Assembly (NCBI GenBank): GCA_947495165.1
Contig: CANLXM010000001.1
Location: 434,001-498,000, forward strand
Source: an uncultured Cellulomonadaceae bacterium
GTDB lineage: Bacteria > Actinomycetota > Actinomycetes > Actinomycetales > Cellulomonadaceae
DNA: 64,000 nucleotides
Direction of reading: 5' to 3'
In this document: one piece after another, positions 44,226 through 52,526 of the stretch
Layout: every line of letters starts with the position of its first letter
How positions within the stretch are numbered: the first letter of the stretch is position 1
Program-made: the position numbers and the translations under genes
Notes under the pieces: model-generated
The model's input: only the letters and a program-made list of their open reading frames with translations
The model's database searches: none
What the model was told of the DNA's origin: nothing

Positions 44226-44393
44226 ATGGCAACCACGTGGGAGTACGCAACCGTTCCTCTGATCATCCACGCGACCAAGGCGATCCTCGACCAGTGGGGT
44301 GCGGACGGGTGGGAGCTCGTGCAGGTCGTGCCGGGTCCCGACGGCCAGGGCAACCTCGTCGCCTACCTGAAGCGTCCGACGGGCGAGAAGTGA
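44226..44393 (+). CDS. small DUF4177-like protein
   Basis: A 55-residue acidic-to-neutral protein ('MATTWEYATVPLIIHATKAI', 'LDQWGADGWELVQVV', ending 'KRPTGEK'), a DUF4177-like conserved fold with the 'WE-Y-tVPl' start and 'GWELVQV' centre. Too short for most automatic finders. It overlaps the following RidA gene by 4 bases, so the two are translated together, an arrangement common in actinobacteria. Predicted leaderless. Function unknown. Confidence 0.8.
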   Translation: MATTWEYATVPLIIHATKAILDQWGADGWELVQVVPGPDGQGNLVAYLKRPTGEK

Positions 44394-44869
44394 GCGAAGC
44401 GGGCGCGATCGCGGCGCGGCTCGCGGAGCTGGGCTTCGAGCTGCCGCCGGTCGCGGCGCCGCTGGCGTCGTACGTCCCGGCCCTGCGCAGCGGCCAGTAC
44501 GTGTACACGTCGGGTCAGCTGCCGTTCGTCGAGGGAGCCCTGCCGGTCACCGGCAAGGTCGGTGACGGCCCGGCGCTGGTTGAGCCCGCCGTCGCCGCGA
44601 CGCTCGCCCGCACGGCCGCGCTGAACGCGCTCGCTGCGGTGCGCGACGTCGTCGGGAACCTCGACGATGTCGTGCGGATCGTCAAGGTGGTGGGGTACGT
44701 CGCGAGCGACCCGAGCTTCACCGGCCAGCCGGCCGTCGTCAACGGTGCGAGCGAGCTCCTGGGCCAGGTGTTCGGCGCCGCCGGCGTGCACGCGCGCAGC
44801 GCGGTCGGCGTCGCGGTGCTCCCGCTCGACTCACCCGTCGAGGTCGAGCTCATCGTCGAGGTCCGCTGA
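44390..44869 (+). CDS. RidA family protein
   Basis: A 159-residue YjgF/YER057c/UK114 (RidA) protein: 'RSGQYVYTSGQLPFVEGALP', 'TAALNALAAVRDVVGNLDDV' and 'GVHARSAVGVAVLPLDSPVE' are the conserved substrate and trimer-contact segments. It probably deaminates reactive enamine/imine intermediates in the cytoplasm. GTG start at 44390 overlaps the preceding stop (GTGA). An inverted repeat follows between this gene and the convergent Crp-type regulator. Confidence 0.9.
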   Translation: MSEAGAIAARLAELGFELPPVAAPLASYVPALRSGQYVYTSGQLPFVEGALPVTGKVGDGPALVEPAVAATLARTAALNALAAVRDVVGNLDDVVRIVKVVGYVASDPSFTGQPAVVNGASELLGQVFGAAGVHARSAVGVAVLPLDSPVEVELIVEVR

Positions 44870-44889
44870 GCTCGCGTCCCCCGCAGACG

Positions 44890-44938
44890 AAGAACGGGCG
44901 GTATCGGTCGTCATCGACGACGGATACCGCCCATTCTT
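44890..44938. terminator. long inverted repeat between convergent genes (family A, copy 2)
   Basis: AAGAACGGGCGGTATC (44890-44905) pairs with GATACCGCCCATTCTT (44923-44938), one mismatch in 16. The stem is related to 2083-2131 (AAGAAtGGGCnnTATC). It is located between the stops of ridA and the Crp-type gene. Confidence 0.65.
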
Positions 44939-44953
44939 CTGGGTGGTGCGACC

Positions 44954-45631
44954 TCAGCGAGCGCGGCGCTCCAGCCGGTCCAGGTCGAGCAGCACGACCG
45001 CGCGGCCCTCGCGGCGGACCCAGCCGCGGGCGGCGAAGTCGGCCAACGCCTTGTTCACGGTCTCGCGCGACGCTCCGACGAGCTGCGCGAGCTCTTCCTG
45101 CGTGAGGTCGTGCGCGACGCGGATGCCCTCGTCCAACGGCTGGCCGAAGCGCGTCGACAGGTCCAGCAGGGCCTTGGCGACGCGGCCCGGGACGTCCGAG
45201 AACACGAGGTCCGCCAGGTTCTCGTTGGTGCGGCGGAGCCGGCGTGCGAGGGCGCCGAGCAGGTACTTGCTCATGCCGGGGTGGGTCTGCAGCCACCGGA
45301 TGAGCTCGTCGTGCGAGAGCTCGTACAGCGTCGCGTCGGAGACCGCCGAGGCCGTGAGCGTGCGGGGGCCCGGGTCGAAGAGCGAGAGCTCGCCGAACAT
45401 CTCGCCCGGACCGAGGACCGCGAGCAGGTTCTCGCGTCCGTCCGTGGAGCGCCGGCCGAGCTTGATCTTGCCGTCACCGATCACGTAGAGGCGGTCGCCG
45501 GGCTCGCCCTCGGTGAACAGGACCTCCCCACGACCCAGCGGGACGGTCGCCATGGCCTCCAGCAGCGGCTGCGTCTCATGCGGGTCCAGACCCGCGAACA
45601 ACGGGGCGGCGAGCACTACGGCTTCATCCAC
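44954..45631 (-). CDS. Crp/Fnr family transcriptional regulator (GlxR/Crp-like)
   Basis: A 225-residue regulator: cyclic-nucleotide-binding domain ('VPLGRGEVLFTEGEPGDRLY', 'VIGDGKIKLGRRS', phosphate cassette 'GEMFGELSLFDPGPRTLTAS' with the Arg that contacts the phosphate), long dimer helix ('LARRLRRTNENLADLVF') and winged HTH ('DLTQEELAQLVGASRETVNK'). It is likely the cAMP-responsive global regulator of this genus; whether it truly binds cAMP is inferred. GTG at 45631 follows an AAGGA site. Confidence 0.9.
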   Translation of the reverse strand: MDEAVVLAAPLFAGLDPHETQPLLEAMATVPLGRGEVLFTEGEPGDRLYVIGDGKIKLGRRSTDGRENLLAVLGPGEMFGELSLFDPGPRTLTASAVSDATLYELSHDELIRWLQTHPGMSKYLLGALARRLRRTNENLADLVFSDVPGRVAKALLDLSTRFGQPLDEGIRVAHDLTQEELAQLVGASRETVNKALADFAARGWVRREGRAVVLLDLDRLERRAR

Positions 45632-45691
45632 GAGATCAGTCCTTCGTCCGTCGGCGGGGTCCCTACCTGCTCCATTCTGCCCCAGCGAGGC

Positions 45692-46096
45692 CTAAGAGGC
45701 AGGTGCGAGGTCGGGCGAGTCGCCCAGGTGCTCGGCCGCGAGGCGACTCACCATCAGGTGCGTGGTGAGCTCGAGGTGGGTCCGCACGACGTTCGCGTAG
45801 TCCCGCAGCCGCTCCTCGAGGTCCCGGAGCTCGGCCAGGTCGAACACGTCGGCCGCGCCCGCTGTGCCACGGACGACCTGCGCGAGGTGACGGTGGTCAG
45901 GGAGGTAGGCGACGTCGGCGACGGTGAGGGGGGCGGCGATGTCGACCCCCAGACGCTCGGGCAGGAGCGCTCCGGCGACCGCGAGGTCGATGCGCGCGCG
46001 GACCAGGCGCTGCCAGTGCATGACGCGCGTCGACTCCGCGCGTAGCAGCCGGCGCGTCGCGCGGAGCTCTTCGAGCGGTGCCTCGGGACTGTCCAT
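45692..46096 (-). CDS. RsiG/AmfC-like helical protein
   Basis: A 134-residue all-helical protein with 'STRVMHWQRLVRARIDLAVA', which aligns with the 'SYRRRLLQGRID' helix of RsiG, the c-di-GMP-dependent anti-sigma of WhiG. The c-di-GMP motif E-X3-S-X2-R-X3-Q-X3-D is changed here: S to M and Q to R, while the terminal Asp is kept. The rest ('YLPDHRHLAQVVRGTAGAAD', 'ANVVRTHLELTTHLMVSRLA') forms a second helical hairpin. No WhiG gene is in the window. A GAGCGAGG region precedes the ATG. Confidence 0.55.
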   Translation of the reverse strand: MDSPEAPLEELRATRRLLRAESTRVMHWQRLVRARIDLAVAGALLPERLGVDIAAPLTVADVAYLPDHRHLAQVVRGTAGAADVFDLAELRDLEERLRDYANVVRTHLELTTHLMVSRLAAEHLGDSPDLAPAS

Positions 46097-46194
46097 GTCG
46101 CTGCACCTCGCTCCTGGTCGATCCTCGCGCGGTGCCCTCGCACCACCTCACATCATCGGCTCGCGACGCGGGAAACTTGAGGGAGCGGGCGGCC

Positions 46195-46200
46195 TAGGCT
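46195..46200 (+). promoter_or_regulatory. -10 element TAGGCT, predicts leaderless nth mRNA
   Basis: TAGGCT ends 7 nt before the nth GTG (46207). Confidence 0.5.
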
Positions 46201-46206
46201 GGCCGC

Positions 46207-46863
46207 GTGACTTCTCCCGTGGCGCTCGTGCGGCGAGCGCGCCGTATCAACCGGACGCTGGCCGAGGTCTACCCGGACGCCCGGTGCGAGCTGGACTTCC
46301 GCAGCCCGCTCGAGCTGCTCGTCGCCACGGTGCTCTCCGCGCAGACCACCGACGTCCGCGTCAACCAGGTCACGCCGGTGCTGTTCGCCCAGTTCCCGGA
46401 CGCGGCCGCCTACGCCGCGGCCGACGTCGAGGACATCGAGTCGATCATCCGGCCGACCGGGTTCCACCGCGCCAAGGCCAAGGCCCTCGTGGGTATTGGC
46501 GCGGCGTTGAGCGAGCGGTTCGACGGCGCGGTGCCGGCCCGGCAGGCCGATCTCGTCAGCCTGCCCGGTGTCGGGCGCAAGACCGCCAACGTGGTGCTGG
46601 GCGACGCGTTCGGCGTGCCCGGGCTGACGATCGACACGCACGTGGGGCGGCTCGCGCGCCGGCTGGGCTGGACCACGCAGGAGGACCCCGTGAAGGTGGA
46701 GGCCGACGTCGCGGCGCTGATCGAACGACGCGAGTGGACGCTCGTGTCGCACCGGCTGATCTTCCACGGACGGCGGGTGTGCCACGCACGCCGTCCCGCG
46801 TGCGGTGATTGCGCGATCGCCGACCTGTGCCCGTCGGCCGGGCTGGTCGCCGGGGCTCGGTGA
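46207..46863 (+). CDS. nth: endonuclease III
   Basis: A 218-residue HhH-GPD DNA glycosylase/AP lyase: '[18 protein letters not shown]' with the catalytic Lys after GR, '[16 protein letters not shown]' with the catalytic Asp, and the C-terminal 4Fe-4S loop CX6CX2CX5C in '[17 protein letters not shown]'. It removes oxidised pyrimidines and cleaves AP sites. GTG start, predicted leaderless. The stop abuts the stop of the convergent hydrolase gene with no gap. Confidence 0.95.
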   Translation: MTSPVALVRRARRINRTLAEVYPDARCELDFRSPLELLVATVLSAQTTDVRVNQVTPVLFAQFPDAAAYAAADVEDIESIIRPTGFHRAKAKALVGIGAALSERFDGAVPARQADLVSLPGVGRKTANVVLGDAFGVPGLTIDTHVGRLARRLGWTTQEDPVKVEADVAALIERREWTLVSHRLIFHGRRVCHARRPACGDCAIADLCPSAGLVAGAR

Positions 46864-47778
46864 TCAGGCGCCGGTGACGCGGCCGAGGAAGTCCAGGAGG
46901 TGAGCCGAGACCTCGTCGGGGGCCTCCTCCGGGAGGAAGTGCCCGACGTCGGCCAGCACCTCGAAGCGGTAGTCGCGGCAGAGCGCAGCGCCGTCGAGAT
47001 CGACGCCGGCGAGCGGCGCGACCGGGTCGGCGCCGCCGTGCAGCTGGAGCACGGGGACCGTGACCGGGCGCCGGACTCCCGACACGAAGCGTCGGCCGTC
47101 GAGGCGCGCACGGGAGCGCAGCACCCAGCGCAGCGCCTCGGAGAAGCCGCGTGACGCGAACGGCACGGTCATCGCGGTCTCGTACGTCTCGAGGACGTCG
47201 GGTGCGTAGGGGCGCCGCGACCACTCCACGAGGAGGCGCGCGACGAGCCCGCGACCGGTCAGAGCCCGCTCCGGCAGCGCGGGGAGCTGGAACACGGCCA
47301 GCCGCGCCCACGCCCCGCGCGTGTAACGGTCGCGCGAGGGGTGGTGCAGGTGCGCGGGGTGGGGCGCGCTGAGCGCCACCACGCCCCGTGTCACGTTCGG
47401 CTGGAGCGCGGGCATCGCCCAGGCGACCGTCGCCCCGAGACCGTGCCCGACGACGACGGCCGAGTCGGCGCCGAGGGCCCGGATCACACCGGCGGCGTCC
47501 CGTGTGCGCGTCGGCACGTCGTAGCCGAGCGGCGGCTTGTCGGAGGCGCCGACGCCCCGCAGGTCCATCGCGGCGACCCGGTAGCCCGCGGCAGCGAGCG
47601 CCTGGATCTGGTCGCGCCAGGCCCACCACATCTGCGGGAACCCGTGCATCAGCAGCACGAGCGGCGCGTCCGGGTCCTCCGGCCCTGCGACGGCGACGTG
47701 GAAGCGCGCGCCGTTGGCGGGGACGAACGTGTGCGTCCAGGGGCCGTCCAGAAGGACGGAGGTGTAGTCAGTGGCCAC
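46864..47778 (-). CDS. alpha/beta hydrolase (epoxide hydrolase-like)
   Basis: A 304-residue alpha/beta hydrolase: oxyanion '[20 protein letters not shown]' (HGxP-x-x-W), nucleophile elbow '[15 protein letters not shown]', and the catalytic His near '[20 protein letters not shown]'. At the elbow the motif is G-H-G-L-G instead of G-D-x-G, so a haloalkane/epoxide hydrolase of the Asp type is not obvious; the nucleophile is uncertain. The GTG start overlaps glnR's stop by 11 bases, so they are coupled. Confidence 0.8.
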   Translation of the reverse strand: MATDYTSVLLDGPWTHTFVPANGARFHVAVAGPEDPDAPLVLLMHGFPQMWWAWRDQIQALAAAGYRVAAMDLRGVGASDKPPLGYDVPTRTRDAAGVIRALGADSAVVVGHGLGATVAWAMPALQPNVTRGVVALSAPHPAHLHHPSRDRYTRGAWARLAVFQLPALPERALTGRGLVARLLVEWSRRPYAPDVLETYETAMTVPFASRGFSEALRWVLRSRARLDGRRFVSGVRRPVTVPVLQLHGGADPVAPLAGVDLDGAALCRDYRFEVLADVGHFLPEEAPDEVSAHLLDFLGRVTGA

Positions 47779-48541
47779 CGGGGGTGCTCTCGTGCAGGGG
47801 GGACTCGGTCGTGGTGTCGCTCTCGGGGGCGGCCTCGTCCATGCGGGCGGCGGAGGCGGTGCGCCGGCTCGCGGGCGGGTCGAACCGGTACCCCACGTTG
47901 CGGACGGTGCCGATCAGCTGCTCGTGCTCGGGACCCAGCTTGGCGCGCAGGCGCCGCACGTGGACGTCGACGGTCCGCGTGCCCCCGTAGTAGTCGTATC
48001 CCCAGACCTCCTGCAGCAGCTGTGCGCGCGTGAAGACCCGTCCGGGGTGCTGGCCCAGGTACTTGAGCAGCTCGAACTCCTTGTACGTCAGGTCGATCGG
48101 GACCCCGCGCACCCGCACCGTGTACCCGGTGGCGTCGATGACCAGGTCGCCCGAGGAGATCTCCTGCGGGGCGTCCGCCTCGCTGAGCCCGCGAGCCCGC
48201 TCGATCGCGAGGCGGAGCCGGGCCTCGACCTCGGCCGGCGAGGCGGTCGTCAGCAGGAGGTCGACGGCGCCCCACTCGGCCGTGACGACCGTGAGGCCAC
48301 CCTCGGTGAGGATGAGCACGAGCGGCACGGTCAGGCCGGTGGCCTGCAGGACGCGACACGTGGTCCGCGCGCCCGCGAGGTCGGTCCGGGCATCGAGCAG
48401 GATCACGTCAGAGTCCGGCGCGTCGACGAGCGCGGAGGGCTCCATCGGGAGCACCCGCACCCGGTGGGCGAGCAGCCCGAGCGCAGGCAGAACCTGCGCC
48501 GACGCACCCGTCGCCGGGGTGAGGAGCAAGAGCTCGGCCAC
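47768..48541 (-). CDS. glnR: orphan OmpR-type response regulator GlnR
   Basis: A 257-residue GlnR: N-terminal receiver-like domain ('[20 protein letters not shown]', '[20 protein letters not shown]') lacking the typical phosphorylation pocket, and a C-terminal winged helix ('[20 protein letters not shown]', '[20 protein letters not shown]', '[20 protein letters not shown]'). GlnR regulates nitrogen assimilation genes in actinobacteria. Start GTG at 48541 is preceded by GGAGGTG. An extension after residue 235 is disordered. Confidence 0.92.
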   Translation of the reverse strand: MAELLLLTPATGASAQVLPALGLLAHRVRVLPMEPSALVDAPDSDVILLDARTDLAGARTTCRVLQATGLTVPLVLILTEGGLTVVTAEWGAVDLLLTTASPAEVEARLRLAIERARGLSEADAPQEISSGDLVIDATGYTVRVRGVPIDLTYKEFELLKYLGQHPGRVFTRAQLLQEVWGYDYYGGTRTVDVHVRRLRAKLGPEHEQLIGTVRNVGYRFDPPASRRTASAARMDEAAPESDTTTESPLHESTPGGH

Positions 48542-48683
48542 GCGTCACCTCCGCTTGATCGCCTCCACGGTACCGTCACAGGACCTGCTTCCCGGGCAGC
48601 GTCTCAGCAAGACCCACGTGGAGCGCGCTCGCCTTCTAGGGAACAATCCAACCCGTGCTCCCTCCCCGACCCCGGACCTCACC

Positions 48684-49421
48684 ATGACGAACTCGACCCG
48701 CGCGGTCCTCACCGCCCTGCTCGCTGCCGCCTTCGCGGTGGCGGCGACGCTCGGAGCGGCGCCGCTCACCCTCCTCACGGTGGCGGTGGTCGGGCTGTTC
48801 TCGTACGGGTGGCCGGTCCTGCTCGACCTCCCGTGGCGCGCGGGGGCGACCACCGTGCTCGCGCTCGCCGGGGCCGGCGCCGTCGGGGCGGTGCGGCTCG
48901 CGCCCGAGGCCGGGCTGCGGGACCTGCCGCTCGTGGTGGCGATCGGGCTGATCCTCGCGTTCCTGCGTGAGGTGCTGCGACGTGACGGTCGCGTCCGTCT
49001 CGTCGAGTCTCTGTCGGCGATGGTCGGCGGCGTCGTGATCGTCGTCGCGGGCGCCGGCTGGCTCGCGGCCGCCCAGGACGCTGGCGGCGAGTCGCTCGTG
49101 GTGGCGAGCGCGACCTGCCTGGCGGTCGCCGCGGCCGTGAGCGCGGCGCTGCCGTGGCGCGGTTGGGTCAACGTGGGCCTGACGACCGGAGCGGCGCTGG
49201 CCGCCGGCGCGGGCGTCGCGGCGGCGCTCCCCGCCCTGAGCGCCGTCCAGGGGGCCTGGGGTGGCATGGTGGCCGGAGTCCTGGTGGCGTCGTTGCACGT
49301 GCTGCTCGAGCACCTGCCGGAGGTCCGGCGGCGCGACGGTGCGCTCGGTGCCGCGACGTTGCCGATCCTCGTCGGCGGGATGCTCATCTACATCGTCGGG
49401 ACCATCGTCGTCCAGGCCTGA
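48684..49421 (+). CDS. uncharacterised multi-pass membrane protein
   Basis: A 245-residue protein with about seven hydrophobic helices and almost no loops, Ala/Val/Gly-rich ('VLTALLAAAFAVAATLGAAP', 'LLTVAVVGLFSYGWPVLLDL', 'LVVAIGLILAFLREVLRRDG', 'MVGGVVIVVAGAGWLAAA', 'VAAAVSAALPWRGWVNVGLT', 'LPILVGGMLIYIVGTIVVQA'). No family is recognised; no charged catalytic residues are noticeable. It is divergent from glnR. The ATG start at 48684 is the only good one in this frame. Confidence 0.7.
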   Translation: MTNSTRAVLTALLAAAFAVAATLGAAPLTLLTVAVVGLFSYGWPVLLDLPWRAGATTVLALAGAGAVGAVRLAPEAGLRDLPLVVAIGLILAFLREVLRRDGRVRLVESLSAMVGGVVIVVAGAGWLAAAQDAGGESLVVASATCLAVAAAVSAALPWRGWVNVGLTTGAALAAGAGVAAALPALSAVQGAWGGMVAGVLVASLHVLLEHLPEVRRRDGALGAATLPILVGGMLIYIVGTIVVQA

Positions 49422-49454
49422 CGCGCCGGGGACGAGCGCGCGGGGCGGGACCGA

Positions 49455-49820
49455 TCAGTAGACGAGCGCCTGCGCGTCCGGGCGCCCGATCTCCTCGACA
49501 AAGGTTGCTGCGCCCGCGATCCGCACTCCCGGGACCACGTCGTCCGCCCCGATCTCGCGCCGCAGGGCGCACTGGGTGCACAGGGTGACCGTGCCCGCCG
49601 CGAGCACGGCGTCGAGCAGGCCGTCGAGCGGTGCCGCGTGCGCGAGCTCGAACTGTGCCGCGCGACCGGGGAGCGCCAGCCACGACGCCTCGCCCGTGAG
49701 CCACAGGCTGACCTCGACGCCCGCGGCGGCTGCGGTCGCGGCCACGGTGAACGCCTGGTTGCACGCCTCCGCGCGCTCCGGGCCGGCGGTGATCTTGATG
49801 ACGAGGGGGCGCGAGCTCAT
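49455..49820 (-). CDS. DsrE-family sulfur-relay-like protein
   Basis: A 121-residue small Rossmann protein: 'RPLVIKITAGPERAEACNQA', 'AGVEVSLWLTGEASWLALPG', a CXXC pair in 'TLCTQCALRREIGADDVV' and 'GVRIAGAATFVEEI'. This is the DsrE/TusD-like fold. The Cys pair may be a sulfur acceptor site or a structural one. It is convergent with the 245-residue membrane protein and divergent from the 35-codon gene. Role in sulfur relay is only by family. Confidence 0.75.
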   Translation of the reverse strand: MSSRPLVIKITAGPERAEACNQAFTVAATAAAAGVEVSLWLTGEASWLALPGRAAQFELAHAAPLDGLLDAVLAAGTVTLCTQCALRREIGADDVVPGVRIAGAATFVEEIGRPDAQALVY

Positions 49821-49854
49821 GGCGCCCACCCTAGGGCGGGACGGGACCGCCAGG

Positions 49855-49860
49855 TAGGAT
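49855..49860 (+). promoter_or_regulatory. -10 element TAGGAT, predicts leaderless mRNA
   Basis: TAGGAT ends 7 nt before the ATG of the 35-codon gene. Confidence 0.5.
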
Positions 49861-49866
49861 CGCGGC

Positions 49867-49974
49867 ATGGAAGCACTCGAAGCAGTCTTCATCGGTCTCC
49901 TGGTCGCTGCGGTCCTGACGATCACGTGGTTCGCCGGTTTCGTCGTCTACCGCCTGTTCAAGGGTCAGAGCTGA
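49867..49974 (+). CDS. small single-pass membrane protein (35 aa)
   Basis: A 35-residue protein consisting of one membrane helix ('VFIGLLVAAVLTITWFAGFV') and a short basic tail 'VYRLFKGQS'. It is too short for most automatic finders, but it is preceded by a TAGGAT -10 at the leaderless distance and the nitrobindin-like gene starts only 7 bases after its stop, so the two should be cotranscribed. Similar short proteins stand before FABP/nitrobindin genes in related actinobacteria, from memory. Function unknown. Confidence 0.65.
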   Translation: MEALEAVFIGLLVAAVLTITWFAGFVVYRLFKGQS

Positions 49975-49981
49975 CGCACCG

Positions 49982-50518
49982 ATGACGTTCTCCATCCCGG
50001 ACGACCTCGCTCCCGAGGTCTACCCGCTCGCGTGGCTCGTCGGATCCTGGCGTGGGGAGGGCGTGATCTCCTACCCCACCGTGCCCGAGGCCCGGTTCGT
50101 GCAGGAGCTCACCTTCGACCACGACGGCGGGCCGTACCTGAGGTACACCTCGACGCTGCGTCTGCCTGCCGAGCACGACGACGAGCACGGCACCGACCTC
50201 GTCTGGTCGACGGAGACCGGCTACTGGCGCGTCCCCCCGGAGCGTCCCGAGGACCTGCCGGGCGACAAGACCCCGCTCGAGGTCCTCGTGTGCGACCCGT
50301 CCGGCCGGGCGTCGGTCTACCTGGGCGCCGTCGGCAACGGACGGATCGACCTCGCCAGCGACCTGATCGCACGGACGGCCACCGCAGCCGAGGTCACGGC
50401 GTCGAAGCGACTGTTCGGTCTCGTCGAGGGCGAGCTCATGTGGGTGTGGGAGCTCGCGGCGTTCGGGCAGCCGCTGCAGTCGTACGCCTCGGCTCAGCTC
50501 GTCCGGCAGGAGCAGTGA
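49982..50518 (+). CDS. FABP/nitrobindin-like heme-binding protein
   Basis: A 178-residue THAP4/nitrobindin-type beta barrel (formerly DUF1794). 'PLAWLVGSWRGEGVISYPTV' holds the G-x-W-x-G-x-G motif that defines the family, with 'TFDHDGGPYLRYTSTLR' and 'GELMWVWELAAFGQPLQSYA'. Relatives bind heme b and may sense or scavenge NO. It is coupled to the next gene by a 4-base overlap (GTGA). The ATG at 49982 follows the small membrane protein. Confidence 0.85.
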   Translation: MTFSIPDDLAPEVYPLAWLVGSWRGEGVISYPTVPEARFVQELTFDHDGGPYLRYTSTLRLPAEHDDEHGTDLVWSTETGYWRVPPERPEDLPGDKTPLEVLVCDPSGRASVYLGAVGNGRIDLASDLIARTATAAEVTASKRLFGLVEGELMWVWELAAFGQPLQSYASAQLVRQEQ

Positions 50519-51621
50519 CCCGGTTGCGCAGCCCGCTCCTCGACCGCCGGGGTGCCGTGGGCGCCGCAGGCCCGGACGACGGCGTCGCCTGGCACTACGG
50601 GGACCCGACCGCCGAGCAGCGCGCGCTGTCGCGGGGCGCCGCGGTGGTGGACCAGTCCCACCTCGGTGTCGTGACGGTCACCGGCCCGGACCGCCTGTCG
50701 TGGCTGCACTCGATCACCTCTCAGCACCTGACCGACCTCGCGCCCCGCACCTCCACCGAGACGCTGGTCCTGGACCCCCACGGTCATGTCGAGCACGCCG
50801 CCGGCGTCGTGGACGACGGCACCACCACCTGGTTGGTCACCGAGCGTCCTGCGGAGCTGGCTACGTGGCTCGACAAGATGCGCTTCATGACGCGGGTCGA
50901 GGTCGCCGACGCGAGCGCGGACTGGGCAGCGCTCGGGGAGCCCGTGCGCGCCGAGGGCGCGGACGGCGAGCCCGTCACGTGGTGCGACCCGTGGCCGTTC
51001 ACCGTGCCGGGGAGCACCCGCTACGGACCGGCCGACGCCGAGCACCCCGGGGCGCTGCGGCCGTGGCGCCTCGTGCTGGTGCCGCGCGCCGAGATCGCCG
51101 AGGCCGTCCGTCAGCGGGAGGCCTCCGGATGGGTCGTCGCCGGGACGTGGGCTGCCGAGGCGCTGCGGGTCGAGGCCCTCCGTCCTCGGGCGAGCCACGA
51201 GGTGGACGACCGCACGATCCCGCACGAGGTCGACTGGCTCCGCACGGCCGTGCACCTGGCCAAGGGCTGCTACCGGGGTCAGGAGACGGTGGCGCGCGTC
51301 CACAACCTCGGTCGTCCGCCGCGGCGTCTCGCCCTCGCCCACCTCGACGGCTCGGGCCATCTGCTCCCCGAGGTCGGAGCCGCCGTGCGGCTGGGGGAGC
51401 GTGCGGTCGGCGTGGTGACCTCCGTGGCGCGCCACCACGAGCTGGGACCGGTGGCGCTCGCGGTGCTCAAGCGATCGACCGACCCGGACGCCGAGCTCAC
51501 CGTGGACTGCGACGGCGGTGCGGTCGCGGCCACGCAGGAGGTCGTCGTCGACCCCGAGGGGGTCTCTACGGACCGACCGGCAGCGCGTGGGCCGGTCGCG
51601 CGCGGGCTGCGCCCGCGCTGA
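50515..51621 (+). CDS. ygfZ: folate-binding YgfZ/CAF17 family protein
   Basis: A 368-residue aminomethyltransferase-like protein: 'DQSHLGVVTVTGPDRLSWLH' and 'SITSQHLTDLAP' in the folate-binding half, and the family signature 'KGCYRGQETVARVHN' (K-G-C-Y-x-G-Q-E) near residues 250-265. YgfZ maintains certain Fe-S enzymes (such as MiaB) using a folate. The GTG start overlaps the nitrobindin stop by 4 bases. A disordered Pro/Arg tail ends the chain. Confidence 0.9.
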   Translation: MTRLRSPLLDRRGAVGAAGPDDGVAWHYGDPTAEQRALSRGAAVVDQSHLGVVTVTGPDRLSWLHSITSQHLTDLAPRTSTETLVLDPHGHVEHAAGVVDDGTTTWLVTERPAELATWLDKMRFMTRVEVADASADWAALGEPVRAEGADGEPVTWCDPWPFTVPGSTRYGPADAEHPGALRPWRLVLVPRAEIAEAVRQREASGWVVAGTWAAEALRVEALRPRASHEVDDRTIPHEVDWLRTAVHLAKGCYRGQETVARVHNLGRPPRRLALAHLDGSGHLLPEVGAAVRLGERAVGVVTSVARHHELGPVALAVLKRSTDPDAELTVDCDGGAVAATQEVVVDPEGVSTDRPAARGPVARGLRPR

Positions 51622-51733
51622 GGGGTGGTGCCGGAGGCCGCGTGGCGGCTTGACGGGTGATTTCTCTGGGTGCTACTGCCCCAAGAGAGCCGATCCGGTG
51701 GATTTCGGTCGGCAGGGTCTCGCGGCCGGATCG

Positions 51734-51739
51734 TACACT
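51734..51739 (+). promoter_or_regulatory. -10 element TACACT, predicts leaderless mRNA
   Basis: TACACT ends 7 nt before the GTG of the DUF2516 gene. Confidence 0.45.
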
Positions 51740-51745
51740 CCAGAG

Positions 51746-52078
51746 GTGTTCTCCGACCTTCAGGCTGTCATCGTGCTCGTTCTCGCCGTGGCGATCTTCG
51801 CCATGCAGCTGTACGCCCTCGTGGACATCGCGTCGCGACCTGCGCGCGCCTTCCCGGCCGAGGGCAAGCGCACCAAGAACTTCTGGGTGATCGTGCTCGT
51901 CGTCGCAGCGCTCTTCGGGTTCCTGGCGCTGCCCTTCCCGCTGGGGGGCGGGAGCCTGAGCTTCATCGGTCTGCTCTCGGCCGTGGCCGCCATCGTGTAC
52001 CTCGTCGACGTGAAGCCCGCCGTCGCGCCGTACGGCCGCGGGTCGGGAAGCAGCGGGCCCGGGCGCGGGGGCTGGTGA
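51746..52078 (+). CDS. DUF2516 membrane protein
   Basis: A 110-residue protein with three membrane helices ('LQAVIVLVLAVAIFAMQLYA', 'FWVIVLVVAALFGFLALPFP', 'LSFIGLLSAVAAIVYLVDVK') and the DUF2516 loop 'DIASRPARAFPAEGKRTKNF'. Family of unknown function present in actinobacteria. It is translationally close to dtd, which begins 1 base after this stop. The GTG start is the only one in the promoter-compatible place. Confidence 0.8.
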   Translation: MFSDLQAVIVLVLAVAIFAMQLYALVDIASRPARAFPAEGKRTKNFWVIVLVVAALFGFLALPFPLGGGSLSFIGLLSAVAAIVYLVDVKPAVAPYGRGSGSSGPGRGGW

Positions 52079-52079
52079 C

Positions 52080-52526
52080 GTGCGCGCCGTCGTGCAGCGT
52101 GCCTCCCGGGCGAGCGTGAGCGTCGCGGGTGAGCTCCTGGCGCAGTTCGACGAGCCGTGCCTGGTGGCGCTCGTCGGCGCGACGCACGACGACACGTCCG
52201 ACGACGCCCGGGCGACGGCGCGCAAGATCGCGCACCTGCGGGTGCTGCGGGACGAGCGCTCGGCGGTCGATGCCGACGCGCCCGTGCTCGTGATCAGCCA
52301 GTTCACCCTCTACGGCGACGTGCGCAAGGGGCGCCGTCCGACGTGGAACGCAGCGGCAAAGGGTCACGTTGCGCAGCCTCTGGTCGATGAGGTGATCACG
52401 GCGTTGCGGGGTGAGGGCGTCCGGGTCGGCACCGGCAGCTTCGGTGCGGACATGGCGGTGGAGCTGGTGAACGACGGACCGGTGACGCTGCTGTACGACA
52501 CCCGCCCAGGGTCTGGTGAACGATGA
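52080..52526 (+). CDS. dtd: D-aminoacyl-tRNA deacylase
   Basis: A 148-residue DTD: 'VVQRASRASVSVAGELLAQF', the catalytic 'SQFTLYGDVRKGRRPTW' (SQFTLY) and 'LVNDGPVTLLYDTRP' (NxGPVT) motifs that form the D-chirality pocket. It hydrolyses D-aminoacyl-tRNAs and also glycyl-tRNA(Ala). GTG start 1 base after the DUF2516 gene. It overlaps the following giant regulator by 11 bases. Confidence 0.93.
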   Translation: MRAVVQRASRASVSVAGELLAQFDEPCLVALVGATHDDTSDDARATARKIAHLRVLRDERSAVDADAPVLVISQFTLYGDVRKGRRPTWNAAAKGHVAQPLVDEVITALRGEGVRVGTGSFGADMAVELVNDGPVTLLYDTRPGSGER

